Assembly: GCA_023663915.1 (NCBI GenBank)
Contig: JAMPGN010000038.1
Coordinates: 1-23,985 of the forward strand
DNA from: Eubacterium sp.
GTDB taxonomy: Bacteria; Bacillota_A; Clostridia; Lachnospirales; Lachnospiraceae
DNA: 23,985 nucleotides
Direction of reading: 5' to 3'
Made by a program: the position numbers and the translations under genes. The notes beneath the pieces were generated by a model, which was given only the letters and a program-made list of their open reading frames with translations, made no database searches and had not been told where the DNA came from. Shown here in pieces: positions 8,644 to 16,105 of this stretch; position 1 is the stretch's first letter; each line of letters begins with the position of its first letter.

Positions 8644-8664
8644 AATTTACCTCTAAGGTAAATT
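8644..8664. promoter_or_regulatory. Probable HigA operator (perfect inverted repeat)
   Basis: The arms AATTTACCT and AGGTAAATT are perfect complements around a 3-base centre. The site begins just after the -10 box of the higBA promoter and ends before the ribosome site. That is where a toxin-antitoxin repressor would block transcription. Binding by this HigA is inferred from position. Confidence 0.7.
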
Positions 8665-8665
8665 T

Positions 8666-8694
8666 ATAATAGCACAAATATTGCAATTCATCAA
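8666..8694 (-). promoter_or_regulatory. higBA promoter
   Basis: On the minus strand, TTGATG (8689-8694) and TATTAT (8666-8671) are separated by exactly 17 bases. They lie about 40-65 nt upstream of the toxin start, directly beside the inverted-repeat operator. It sits 10 nt after the rlmCD stop codon. Confidence 0.65.
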
Positions 8695-8703
8695 GATAAC
8701 TAT

Positions 8704-10242
8704 TTACGTTTCTCTTGGTTGTTCAATCAAACACACGCATTCCGTATGACAAGTATGACCAAACTGGTCAACTGCCCGCAGCCTTTTCAGCGTATACCCA
8801 CCCCCACACAGCACCTTCAAGTCCCTTGCCAGCGTCGCGGAATCGCAGCTCACATAAACGATCCGCTCCGGCTGCATCCGCAGCATGGTTTCCAGGCATT
8901 TTTCATCGCAGCCCTTGCGAGGCGGATCCACCACAATCACATCCGGATGGCGCTTATCCGCTTCGCCGCCCTCATTTCCATCAGTAGCTATCTTCTTATA
9001 AAATGCAGGCAGCACCTCCTCCGCCTTCCCCACGTAAAATTCCACATTCAATATCTGATTCCTGCGGGCATTTTCGCGGGCGTCCTCGACAGCCTGCGGT
9101 ACGACTTCCACGCCGTACACCTGTTTCGCCTGCTTTGCCATAAAGAGGGAAATCGTGCCGATGCCGCAGTAAAGATCCCACACGGTTTCCTTTCCTGTCA
9201 GCCCTGCATATTCCAGCGCCAGCCCGTAAAGCCTTTCCGTCTGGCGGGGATTGACCTGATAAAAGGACAACGGCGATATGGAAAAGGAAATCCTTTCATT
9301 TTCCTCCCTATCGGTTTTATCAAAATCCTGCGGGTGCAGCACTCTGAGACTGTCCCGGATACACTCGCTCCCCCACAGTACCCTGATCTCCTGCCCCATA
9401 ATGACATTTGTTTTTTCCGTATTTACATTGACGGAGATGCTTGTTATTTTTTTAACACACTGTCTTCTCCGTGAATCCTCGGCATATATCTGTTTTCCAT
9501 TTTCTGTTTCCTCTATATCCGCCAGCCGCAATCCCCGCAGCCGCTCCACCAGCTTCTCCTCCGCCGGCAGGCGTTTCCCGTTAATGACCAGACACACCAT
9601 GATCTCCCCGGAAGCAAAGCCCGTGCGGATCAGCACATGGCGTACCAGACCTTCCCCCGTGGCTTCTCGGTAGGCGCTTACCTGATTTTCCCGCATATAA
9701 GACAGAATCGTCTCCAAAATCATCTGATTTTCCGGCGGACCCAGGACGCAATTTGTATTTGCAATGATATCGTGCGTCCTGCCCGCATAAAAGCCTGCGA
9801 CCAGATTACCCGCCTTATCATAACCCACGGGATACTGCGCCTTATTACGGTAATGCCACGGTTCCTGCATCTCCACAATCGGCTCCATCGCCGCATCAAT
9901 CTCCTCCGGCGTAAAACCGCCGACCCGCAGCAGGTTCGCCCGCACCTTATCTTGTTTATAGATAAGCTGTCTTTCATACTGCATCGCCTGCATCTGGCAG
10001 CCGCCGCATTGTCTGTGGAAGGGACATTTCGGCTCTACGCGAAAAGGAGAAGGCGTCACCACCTTCTCGACTCTTGCATACCCGTAATTTTTTTTGCATT
10101 TGGTGATCCTTGCCTCAATCACATCGCCGATGACAGCGTCCTTCACAAACAGGGTGTAGCCGTCCGCCTTGCCGATGCCTTCACCGTCATTGCCGATATC
10201 TTCTATCGTAACCGGAACAATATCATTCTTTTTATATTCCAT
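8704..10242 (-). CDS. rlmD: 23S rRNA (uracil-5)-methyltransferase, RlmD/RlmCD type
   Basis: 512 residues. It is an S-adenosylmethionine-dependent 5-methyluridine methyltransferase for 23S rRNA; in Firmicutes one enzyme (RlmCD) often does the job of both RlmC and RlmD. An N-terminal TRAM RNA-binding domain (about 1-60) is followed by the iron-sulfur cysteines C73-x5-C79-x2-C82, with a fourth cysteine likely in ANTNCVLG. The methyltransferase core shows WDLYCGIGTISLF, then VVDPPRKGC, the nucleophile motif YVSCDSATLARD and the closing FGHTCHTECVCLI, in place of the more common FPHTxHVE. The ribosome site is weak (GGGATGGA). It starts 61 nt after yhaM and is probably the last gene of the htrA-like/yhaM/rlmCD unit. 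Which uridine is modified cannot be told from sequence. Confidence 0.93.
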   Translation of the reverse strand: MEYKKNDIVPVTIEDIGNDGEGIGKADGYTLFVKDAVIGDVIEARITKCKKNYGYARVEKVVTPSPFRVEPKCPFHRQCGGCQMQAMQYERQLIYKQDKVRANLLRVGGFTPEEIDAAMEPIVEMQEPWHYRNKAQYPVGYDKAGNLVAGFYAGRTHDIIANTNCVLGPPENQMILETILSYMRENQVSAYREATGEGLVRHVLIRTGFASGEIMVCLVINGKRLPAEEKLVERLRGLRLADIEETENGKQIYAEDSRRRQCVKKITSISVNVNTEKTNVIMGQEIRVLWGSECIRDSLRVLHPQDFDKTDREENERISFSISPLSFYQVNPRQTERLYGLALEYAGLTGKETVWDLYCGIGTISLFMAKQAKQVYGVEVVPQAVEDARENARRNQILNVEFYVGKAEEVLPAFYKKIATDGNEGGEADKRHPDVIVVDPPRKGCDEKCLETMLRMQPERIVYVSCDSATLARDLKVLCGGGYTLKRLRAVDQFGHTCHTECVCLIEQPRET

Positions 10243-10303
10243 ACAACGTCCATCCCATCATCTGCTCCATGCTGTAAATCATACATCTACGCAGTCCGTT
10301 TTG

Positions 10304-11251
10304 TTATTCCTCAACCTTCGTACCGCGCAGATTCGACTCAAACAGCCGGTTATAACCGAGCCACCCTTTATCCATATTTCCCTCCAGGATTTCCGTAAAG
10401 GTTTCCAGCTTCGCATCCACATTATCCGCAAAGTTTAAGGCAACCGCCTCCACAATCGCCGGCTTTTTCGGCGAGCCAAACTCGAACTCCCCGTGATGGG
10501 AAAGGATACAATGCTTTAATTCATTGGCCAGCAGCGGCGGGAAACCGTCGATCGTCCGCACTTTTTCCCCGATCATCTCACTGCCGATCACGATATGTCC
10601 CAGAAACTGCCCGTCGTCCGTGTAGTCATTCTGTGGGAAAAGGGATAATTCTTTTACTTTACCGATATCATGGCAGATTGCCGCTGTCAGCAGCAGATCG
10701 CGGTTTAAAATCGGATACTGTGTACAGAAAAAATCGCACAGCTTCGTCACTGCCAGAGTATGTTGCAATAAACCACCAACAAATCCATGGTGTACCGTCT
10801 TCGCCGCGGAGGACTTCTGAAACGCCGCAAGGAATGCCGCATCCTTTACAAAAAAAGCCTCCAGCAGCTCATGCAGGTAAGGATTTTTCACACTGCCGAC
10901 AAATCCCAGAAGCTGCTTCATCATCTCCGGAACGCCAAAGCTGCTGACCGGAAGATAATCCGCCGGATCGTACTCTCCTTCCCTGCATTTGCGGACGCGC
11001 TTCACATTGACCTGCAATGCACCCTGGAAGCTGGTCACATCGCCGTGCACTTCGATATAATCCAAAGTGTCAAAATCCTCTATTCCCGCATTGTTGGGAT
11101 CCCAGATCTTCGCGTCGATAGCGCCGGTCTTATCCTGCAGGATCACCGTATCATAAGGCTTGCCGTTCTTTGTAACCGCCGACTGTTTATGCTTACAAAG
11201 ATAAACGTCCGACATTCTGTCGCTTTCCTTGTAGTCTTTAATATATTTCAT
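10304..11251 (-). CDS. yhaM: YhaM-type 3'-5' exoribonuclease (OB fold plus HD domain)
   Basis: 315 residues, the usual YhaM length. YhaM trims short 3' overhangs and fragments of RNA and DNA in a metal-dependent way. Residues 15-90 form an OB-fold nucleic-acid-binding domain (DTVILQDKTGAIDAKIWD). The HD phosphohydrolase domain includes HHGFVGGLLQHTLAV (154-168), the metal pair H194-D195 in AICHDIGKVKEL, and the later histidines of ILSHHGEFEFGS. The start has a strong GGGAGGAG ribosome site that lies at the very end of the htrA-like gene, 14 nt after its stop, indicating co-transcription. No unusual residues were seen. Confidence 0.92.
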   Translation of the reverse strand: MKYIKDYKESDRMSDVYLCKHKQSAVTKNGKPYDTVILQDKTGAIDAKIWDPNNAGIEDFDTLDYIEVHGDVTSFQGALQVNVKRVRKCREGEYDPADYLPVSSFGVPEMMKQLLGFVGSVKNPYLHELLEAFFVKDAAFLAAFQKSSAAKTVHHGFVGGLLQHTLAVTKLCDFFCTQYPILNRDLLLTAAICHDIGKVKELSLFPQNDYTDDGQFLGHIVIGSEMIGEKVRTIDGFPPLLANELKHCILSHHGEFEFGSPKKPAIVEAVALNFADNVDAKLETFTEILEGNMDKGWLGYNRLFESNLRGTKVEE

Positions 11252-11265
11252 TTCTCCTCCCTCTT

Positions 11266-12648
11266 CTACCAGCTTCCCAGCGTCACATCCACGCGCATTT
11301 CATGCCCCTGCCTCGTCAACGTGACCGTCAGCACATCTTCCGGCTTCGCAGACTGTATCATTCCCAAAAGCTCATTGTAAGCCGTAATCTCCGTATCTCC
11401 CACTCTGGTTATCACATCGCCGCTCTGGATGCCCGCTTCCATCGCGGGGGAATCGATCTCAATCTCCCGGATATACGCACCGGGCGGCATATCCGCCTGC
11501 GTATCCTCAATTGCCTCCTTCGGCACATCCGCCCCGTGCACGCCCAGATAAGCCCGCTCCTTGTCATTGGACATCTGTTCAATGGTACGTTTCAGTTCGG
11601 TAATCCCGTATGCCGTCAGCAGGTTGCCCATGTCATTGCTGGTGTTGACATTGTCTATAATGCCAATTACTAACCCTTTCAAATTGATAAGCACACCGGT
11701 CGCATTGCGGCTTCCGTAAATATCGGTAGTGATTTTTTTATAGGCGGCGTCAGGCAGATCAATGACCGTTCCTGTAGAAGTCACCATTCCGTAACAGACC
11801 GAGCCGCTAGTTCCCAGCGGGCTGCCAAGCGCAATCACCGGCGTCCCTAACAGATTCGATACGTTCGAGCTGCCAAGCTCTGCAATATTGATCACATCCA
11901 TGGTCTCTTCCGAAATCTCTCTGAGCGGTACTGACAAAATCGCAAGCCCTGTATTCTCGTCTTTCTGCACCAGCTCCGCCTCCACCTGCGACTGATCGCA
12001 GAAAGTGACCTCTATGCTGTCCGCCCCGTTCAGATTACCCGCGCTGACAAGGATCAGCATTGCCCTTCCGTTATTGGCAACGATCACGCCGGAAGCCGAC
12101 GCTACATTTTCATAAATATTGTTGAACCAGTCCACATCGGAAGTAACGCCCGCTACCGTGACCACTGCGCGGCTCGCATCCGCCGTCAGCTTCCGCAGCT
12201 CATCGTAGAGCGCCTGGTAATCCTCCAGACTGAATTCCACTTGGGAAAGCAGCTCTTCGATCTGCTCGTCCACCAGCTGCTCCACTTCCTGCTCTACCTC
12301 CGCAGGTTCCGGCGGCGCGGCGGCGTCCTCCTCATTGACCAGCATATCTTCGGGTTTCATTTCCTCATTCACCGTCTCCTCCGGAAAGACCACTTCTTTT
12401 GGCTCCTCCTCCGGATAAAGGCGGTTACTGATCACAGGCTCCAGGATTAGGAAGGTCACGCACGCCACCAAACCGAAGACCACCGCCATCACCGCAGTGA
12501 TCACCGTCCGCCGCAAAAGCTTCTTTTTATTAACCGGCTTCTGTTTTATTCTCTCCCGCATGAACTCCGCCTGCACGGAAGGGGTGTACTGCGCCTGCTC
12601 TTTGACCGGCTCCTCTACGGGGTTCTGCTCTTTTTCCTGTTCTGCCAT
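11266..12648 (-). CDS. HtrA/DegP-like membrane-anchored protein with a catalytically dead protease domain and a PDZ domain
   Basis: 460 residues from the ATG at 12646-12648, supported by AAAGG eight bases upstream; a start 39 bases earlier has no such site. Residues 1-47 are cytoplasmic and basic near the end. One membrane helix spans about 48-70. An acidic, proline-containing linker follows to about 155, then a trypsin-like HtrA fold (160-360) and a PDZ domain (about 365-460, with GVHGADVP and the SGDVITRVGDTEI segment). Aligned to normal HtrA proteins, the His position (TNNHVVEGAD) reads SAGNLNGAD with Gly204. The Asp position (TDLAVL) reads TGLAIL with Gly234. The Ser position (GNSGGPL) reads RNATGVL with Ala316. 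I therefore infer a pseudoprotease that binds rather than cuts. It is the first gene of the unit with yhaM and rlmCD, behind a structured leader. Confidence 0.85.
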   Translation of the reverse strand: MAEQEKEQNPVEEPVKEQAQYTPSVQAEFMRERIKQKPVNKKKLLRRTVITAVMAVVFGLVACVTFLILEPVISNRLYPEEEPKEVVFPEETVNEEMKPEDMLVNEEDAAAPPEPAEVEQEVEQLVDEQIEELLSQVEFSLEDYQALYDELRKLTADASRAVVTVAGVTSDVDWFNNIYENVASASGVIVANNGRAMLILVSAGNLNGADSIEVTFCDQSQVEAELVQKDENTGLAILSVPLREISEETMDVINIAELGSSNVSNLLGTPVIALGSPLGTSGSVCYGMVTSTGTVIDLPDAAYKKITTDIYGSRNATGVLINLKGLVIGIIDNVNTSNDMGNLLTAYGITELKRTIEQMSNDKERAYLGVHGADVPKEAIEDTQADMPPGAYIREIEIDSPAMEAGIQSGDVITRVGDTEITAYNELLGMIQSAKPEDVLTVTLTRQGHEMRVDVTLGSW

Positions 12649-12683
12649 ATGATGTACCTTTCCTGTTCCTCCATGCGTCACTC

Positions 12684-12784
12684 GCAAATCCGCGCTTTCA
12701 GCGCTTCTTGTCCGATTCTATCGGACATTTGCTCGTTAATGGCGCAGGAAAATCAAATGTCGCTTCGCGCCGCTTGATTTTCCT
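12684..12784. repeat. Cluster of nested inverted repeats in the leader of the htrA-like gene
   Basis: In the 308-nt space between the bile salt hydrolase stop and the htrA-like start. An outer pair GCAAAT/ATTTGC (12684-12689 and 12727-12732) encloses two hairpins: GCGCT-ttc-AGCGC (12692-12704) and GTCCGAT-tct-ATCGGAC (12710-12726). Next comes an 11-bp perfect stem AGGAAAATCAA/TTGATTTTCCT (12746-12756 and 12774-12784) with a 17-base loop. The block lies downstream of the candidate promoters, so it would be transcribed as the 5' leader. It could be a structured RNA or a dispersed repeat. Confidence 0.7.
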
Positions 12785-12792
12785 TTGCGCTC

Positions 12793-12798
12793 ATTATA
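12793..12798 (-). promoter_or_regulatory. Second candidate extended -10 element upstream of the htrA-like gene
   Basis: A perfect TATAAT on the minus strand, preceded by TGA, gives an extended -10 (TGnTATAAT). The -35 is poor (TTCGAG-like at about 18 bases). It lies between the nested hairpins and the 28-nt hairpin repeat. Confidence 0.35.
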
Positions 12799-12804
12799 TC
12801 ATCT

Positions 12805-12832
12805 CCGCAGTGCTTGCTCGAAAATCCTGCGG
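12805..12832. repeat. 28-nt hairpin repeat, copy 1
   Basis: CCGCAG (12805-12810) and CTGCGG (12827-12832) form a perfect 6-bp stem around a 16-base loop. A second copy of identical length and 23 of 28 identical bases is at 20584-20611. Both lie upstream of minus-strand genes, and both are preceded on that strand by GGCAAT. Confidence 0.7.
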
Positions 12833-12847
12833 ATTGCCACCGCGTAC

Positions 12848-12876
12848 ATTATAGCATAATCTCAATACAGATTCGA
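12848..12876 (-). promoter_or_regulatory. Candidate promoter of the htrA-like/yhaM/rlmCD unit
   Basis: On the minus strand, a perfect TATAAT (12848-12853) is preceded by TGC, making an extended -10. TCGAAT lies 17 bases upstream (12871-12876) as a weak -35. It is about 195 nt from the start codon, leaving a long hairpin-rich leader. The remainder of this 308-nt gap, next to the bile salt hydrolase stop, holds a weak hairpin without a T-run and nothing else I can name. Confidence 0.5.
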
Positions 12877-12956
12877 CGGTTTTTTCATCTCATTCATATA
12901 CTTCCCCGACCCCTGGGAGAAGTTCTAGCGTTTCTATCATGCTACGACCGGCGCCG

Positions 12957-13931
12957 CTAATTCTGCATCCGAATCTGCTCCTCCTCAATCGCCGGATAGT
13001 GGATCAGCCGGTCGGCATCCAGATTTTCCCTGTGCATATCCACGCCGGTAATCTGGTGGTTATCGTAAGCGGTATAGTAATAGATTCCTTTATCCGCATT
13101 ACAGCAGGAGGTATAAATGGTCACCTCGCACTTGCCGCCCTCCAGCACGCAGCAGCCTCGCTGCTGGTCTACGGAATGCAGGATATGGAAAAACTGGCTG
13201 ACGCTCTCATTCTCACCGTCGCCGGATTTAGAATTCATTTTAACGAAAGCAGCTCGCACAAAACGCGACTGCGAAGAGAGGTCCCCCGGCAGACCCATCG
13301 CGCCCATGCCGCGGCTGTAGGGCGTAAGGGTAAGCCCCGGCGCAAAGGAGCATTTCGGCGGCTGCACCGACAGCGCCATATAATTGCACAGGGCGGACAT
13401 CTGCATATCGAAAGGCGGGTTATTCGTCAGCACACCCACGGGATTATCGTATACCTTTAAGCCCGTGCTCATGGATTCCACCACAATCGCCTCATCCTTA
13501 TCTGCTATGATCCAATGCAGCTGTGCGAGCGGCAGATCATCGCTGAACGGAATATTGGTTAAATTGATACGGTCAAGAAGCTTCCTCGCCTCCTTAACAG
13601 TCGTACACTGGCAGAGGATCCAGGGAATAAATTCAAACTGCGCAATATTGTCTTTCCCTTCTTTCCGTTTATTGTAAAAAGCGTTTCCTACGAAATTCAA
13701 GCCCGCCATGCCCAGCCCCTTTTCATTGACCGCGTCATAATACAGGGGATAATCCTTCATGATACAAGCCATGCCGATCATCGCATAGTGGGAATCCCGC
13801 GTGCCCATCTCCAAAAAACGGAAGGGATAATTTCTGGGGGTAACCGTTACCTCGTCGCCGTAAGAAAATTCATAATCCAGCGTCCGTCCGAAATAAAAAT
13901 CCTTTGTCTTATAAGTTGCCGCTGTGCACAT
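12957..13931 (-). CDS. bsh: Bile salt hydrolase (choloylglycine hydrolase family)
   Basis: 324 residues, the usual length. The enzyme releases glycine or taurine from conjugated bile salts. It is an N-terminal nucleophile hydrolase: removal of Met1 exposes Cys2 in MCTAATYK. The residues expected from the Clostridium perfringens enzyme are present: R16 and D19 (FGRTLDYE), N79 (GLAGLN-type segment, here GMAGLN), N170 (GVLTNNPPF) and R223 (QSRFVRAAF). Long stretches such as YYDAVNEKGLGMAGLNF, QFFHILHSV and KGIYYYTAYDNHQI match bile salt hydrolases rather than penicillin V acylases, though the substrate preference is inferred. The protein has no signal peptide, so it is cytoplasmic. AAAGGAGC precedes the ATG by seven bases. 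It is probably transcribed alone: a terminator-like hairpin lies upstream, after glgB. Confidence 0.92.
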   Translation of the reverse strand: MCTAATYKTKDFYFGRTLDYEFSYGDEVTVTPRNYPFRFLEMGTRDSHYAMIGMACIMKDYPLYYDAVNEKGLGMAGLNFVGNAFYNKRKEGKDNIAQFEFIPWILCQCTTVKEARKLLDRINLTNIPFSDDLPLAQLHWIIADKDEAIVVESMSTGLKVYDNPVGVLTNNPPFDMQMSALCNYMALSVQPPKCSFAPGLTLTPYSRGMGAMGLPGDLSSQSRFVRAAFVKMNSKSGDGENESVSQFFHILHSVDQQRGCCVLEGGKCEVTIYTSCCNADKGIYYYTAYDNHQITGVDMHRENLDADRLIHYPAIEEEQIRMQN

Positions 13932-13949
13932 AGTATCGCTCCTTTCTCC

Positions 13950-13994
13950 GATCGCCGCCTGGCAGCGACGATCCCGAGAATGCTCCGCATTCTC
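13950..13994. repeat. Two small hairpins in the bile salt hydrolase leader
   Basis: GATCG (13950-13954) pairs with CGATC (13969-13973), with inner CGC/GCG pairing. Directly after it, GAGAATGC-tcc-GCATTCTC (13976-13994) forms an 8-bp stem with a 3-base loop. The second hairpin is repeated, with one base different in the loop, at 20722-20740. They end about 19 nt from the start codon of bsh, next to its ribosome site, so they would be in its 5' leader. A good promoter was not evident. Confidence 0.6.
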
Positions 13995-14026
13995 TTTAAA
14001 TGTTTTTCATTATCGCATTTTCTATA

Positions 14027-14065
14027 TCAAAACAACCACACACCCATAGTATACGAATGTGTGGT
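14027..14065 (-). terminator. Likely terminator after glgB
   Basis: On the minus strand, ACCACACA and TGTGTGGT form a perfect 8-bp stem around a 15-base loop, followed by TGTTTTG. It starts 15 nt after the glgB stop. The T-run is short, so it may be only moderately efficient. Confidence 0.5.
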
Positions 14066-14079
14066 CGCATTTACCAGTT

Positions 14080-16071
14080 TTAGAAAATGAAAATCGCAGC
14101 CGTATAGGGCGGCAGATCAAAGGATATGCTGTAATCCTTAAAAGTGCAGGGCTCTTTTACCGCCGTGATCTCCGCAGGAATCTCATGCCCCTGCCCGCCG
14201 AAACGCTTTTCATCGCTGTTTAAAAGCAGCTTATACTTCTTTCGCTTAGGCACGCCGATCTTATAATTCTCCCACATCATAGGAGTCATATTCAGCACAA
14301 ACATGATATTGTGCTTACCGGTCTCATCCTTGCGGAAAAAGCTGTATGTACTGCGCTCCGCATCATCCGCATTCAGCCACTCGAAACCGCCCCAGTCATT
14401 GTCGATGGAATACATCGCCGGATACTTGCGGTAAATCGCAAGCAGCTCCTTCACGTAATCGTGCAATCCCCGGTTCTGTTCCTCGCCAAGCAGATTCCAG
14501 TCAAGCTCCCTGGTCTCGCTCCATTCCCGCTCCTGTCCGAAATCCTGTCCCATGAAAAGCAGCTTTTTGCCGGCATGTCCGACCATATAACTGTAGCCCA
14601 CACGCAGATTCGCATACTTATCTACCGGATAGCCGGGCATCTTATTAACCATAGAGCATTTCAGGTGCACGACTTCGTCGTGGGAAAGCGGCAGGATATA
14701 ATTCTCACTGTTATTATAGCTCATGGCAAAGGTCATGGCATAGTGGTTATTCTTGCGGAAATAGGGATCGAGCTTCATATACTCGCAAAAATCGTGCATC
14801 CAGCCCATATTCCACTTAAAGCTGAAGCCGAGCCCGTCCTCTTCCACTTTACCCGTTACCTTCGGCCACGCCGTAGACTCCTCGGCGATTGTAAGGAAGC
14901 CGGGATATGCGCCATGTACTACGGAATTTAAATGCTTAAAGAACTCGATCGCATCCAGATTTTCATTGCCGCCGTATTTATTTGGCACCCACTGTCCTTC
15001 CTGCTTACTGTAATCCAGATAAAGCATAGACGCTACAGCGTCAATCCTGATGCCGTCGATATGGAACTCGCGGATCCAGTATAATACATTGGCGATCAGG
15101 AAGTTTTTAACTTCGTTTTTCGCATAATTAAAAATCTTCGTTCCCCAGTCGGGGTGCTCGCCGATCCGCGGATCGGGATGCTCGAAAATACACTGTCCGT
15201 CGAAACATCCCAAACCATGCGCATCCGTCGCAAAGTGAGCCGGCACCCAGTCTAATATGACGCCGATCTTCGCCTTATGCAAGGCATTGATCAGATACAT
15301 GAAATCGCAGGGGTCGCCATGTCTCGACGTTGGCGCATAATAGCCCGTCACCTGATAGCCCCAGGAACCGTCAAAGGGATATTCCGCGATCCCCATCAGC
15401 TCAATGTGGGTATAGTGCATTTCCTTTAAATAATCCACGATGCGGTCCGCAAACTCGCGGTAATTATAAAAGCCTTCCTCGGTGCCGTCGGGATGCTTCA
15501 TCCAGGAACCGATATGGCACTCATAGATCGCCATCGGCTCTTTGGTATAATCCTTGCCTTCCCTGGCGCTCATCCAGGCGCCGTCTGTCCATTTGAACTT
15601 GCTGATATCAAAGGTTTTAGACGCATTGCCGGGACGCAGCTCCGCATAGTTTGCAAAAGGATCCGCCTTATAAAGCTTCTCGCCCGAAGGCGTCCGGATC
15701 AGATACTTATACAGCTCATTCTCTCCAACGCCGGGAATAAAAAGCTTGTAAATACCGCCCGGACCCAGCTTTTCCATCGGATGCTTTTCCTCATCCCAGC
15801 TGTTAAAGGTGCCGATCACATGGACGCTCGCCGCATTGGGCGCCCACACAGCAAAAAACATACCCTTCACGCCGTTTTCCACAGAAGGGTGCGCTCCCAG
15901 CTTTTTATAAATGTCGTAGTGCGTCCCCTGCGCAAAGACATACTGATCCGCCTCGGAAATAAATACCTCCTCCGGCGCTTCCTGCCCCGCTTTCCTGCTC
16001 ACCCGCTTTCTGGTTGTTTTCACCTGTTTCTCCGGTGTTTTCGGTGTTTTTGTTGCTTTCTTTCCTGCCAT
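14080..16071 (-). CDS. glgB: 1,4-alpha-glucan branching enzyme GlgB
   Basis: 663 residues. GlgB introduces alpha-1,6 branches into glycogen. A Lys/Arg/Thr-rich extension occupies residues 1-35 and is probably disordered. A CBM48 domain follows at about 55-150 (FAVWAPNAASVHVIGTFNSW). The GH13 catalytic barrel carries region I DWVPAHF (274-280), the nucleophile D344 in GIRIDAVASM, the acid/base E397 in TIAEES, and the later LSHDEVVHLK histidine-aspartate pair. The start has a purine-rich AGGGGGATAGG upstream. It follows the TPR/AAA-like gene after 34 nt, so the two are probably co-transcribed. No other glycogen gene is in the window, so this is not a glg cluster. The basic N-terminal tail is unusual, but tails vary in this family. 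Confidence 0.96.
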   Translation of the reverse strand: MAGKKATKTPKTPEKQVKTTRKRVSRKAGQEAPEEVFISEADQYVFAQGTHYDIYKKLGAHPSVENGVKGMFFAVWAPNAASVHVIGTFNSWDEEKHPMEKLGPGGIYKLFIPGVGENELYKYLIRTPSGEKLYKADPFANYAELRPGNASKTFDISKFKWTDGAWMSAREGKDYTKEPMAIYECHIGSWMKHPDGTEEGFYNYREFADRIVDYLKEMHYTHIELMGIAEYPFDGSWGYQVTGYYAPTSRHGDPCDFMYLINALHKAKIGVILDWVPAHFATDAHGLGCFDGQCIFEHPDPRIGEHPDWGTKIFNYAKNEVKNFLIANVLYWIREFHIDGIRIDAVASMLYLDYSKQEGQWVPNKYGGNENLDAIEFFKHLNSVVHGAYPGFLTIAEESTAWPKVTGKVEEDGLGFSFKWNMGWMHDFCEYMKLDPYFRKNNHYAMTFAMSYNNSENYILPLSHDEVVHLKCSMVNKMPGYPVDKYANLRVGYSYMVGHAGKKLLFMGQDFGQEREWSETRELDWNLLGEEQNRGLHDYVKELLAIYRKYPAMYSIDNDWGGFEWLNADDAERSTYSFFRKDETGKHNIMFVLNMTPMMWENYKIGVPKRKKYKLLLNSDEKRFGGQGHEIPAEITAVKEPCTFKDYSISFDLPPYTAAIFIF

Positions 16072-16105
16072 AACCTATCCCCCTGTTCCATAATATATAA
16101 ATATA

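Noticed and set aside
9637..10398. 253-codon plus-strand open frame across rlmCD
   Set aside because: Antisense to a confidently identified gene, low-complexity and arginine/isoleucine-rich, with no family match and no ribosome site.
12900..12925. Hairpin after the bile salt hydrolase (ACTTC.../...GAAGT)
   Set aside because: No T-run follows on the minus strand, so it is not called as a terminator.
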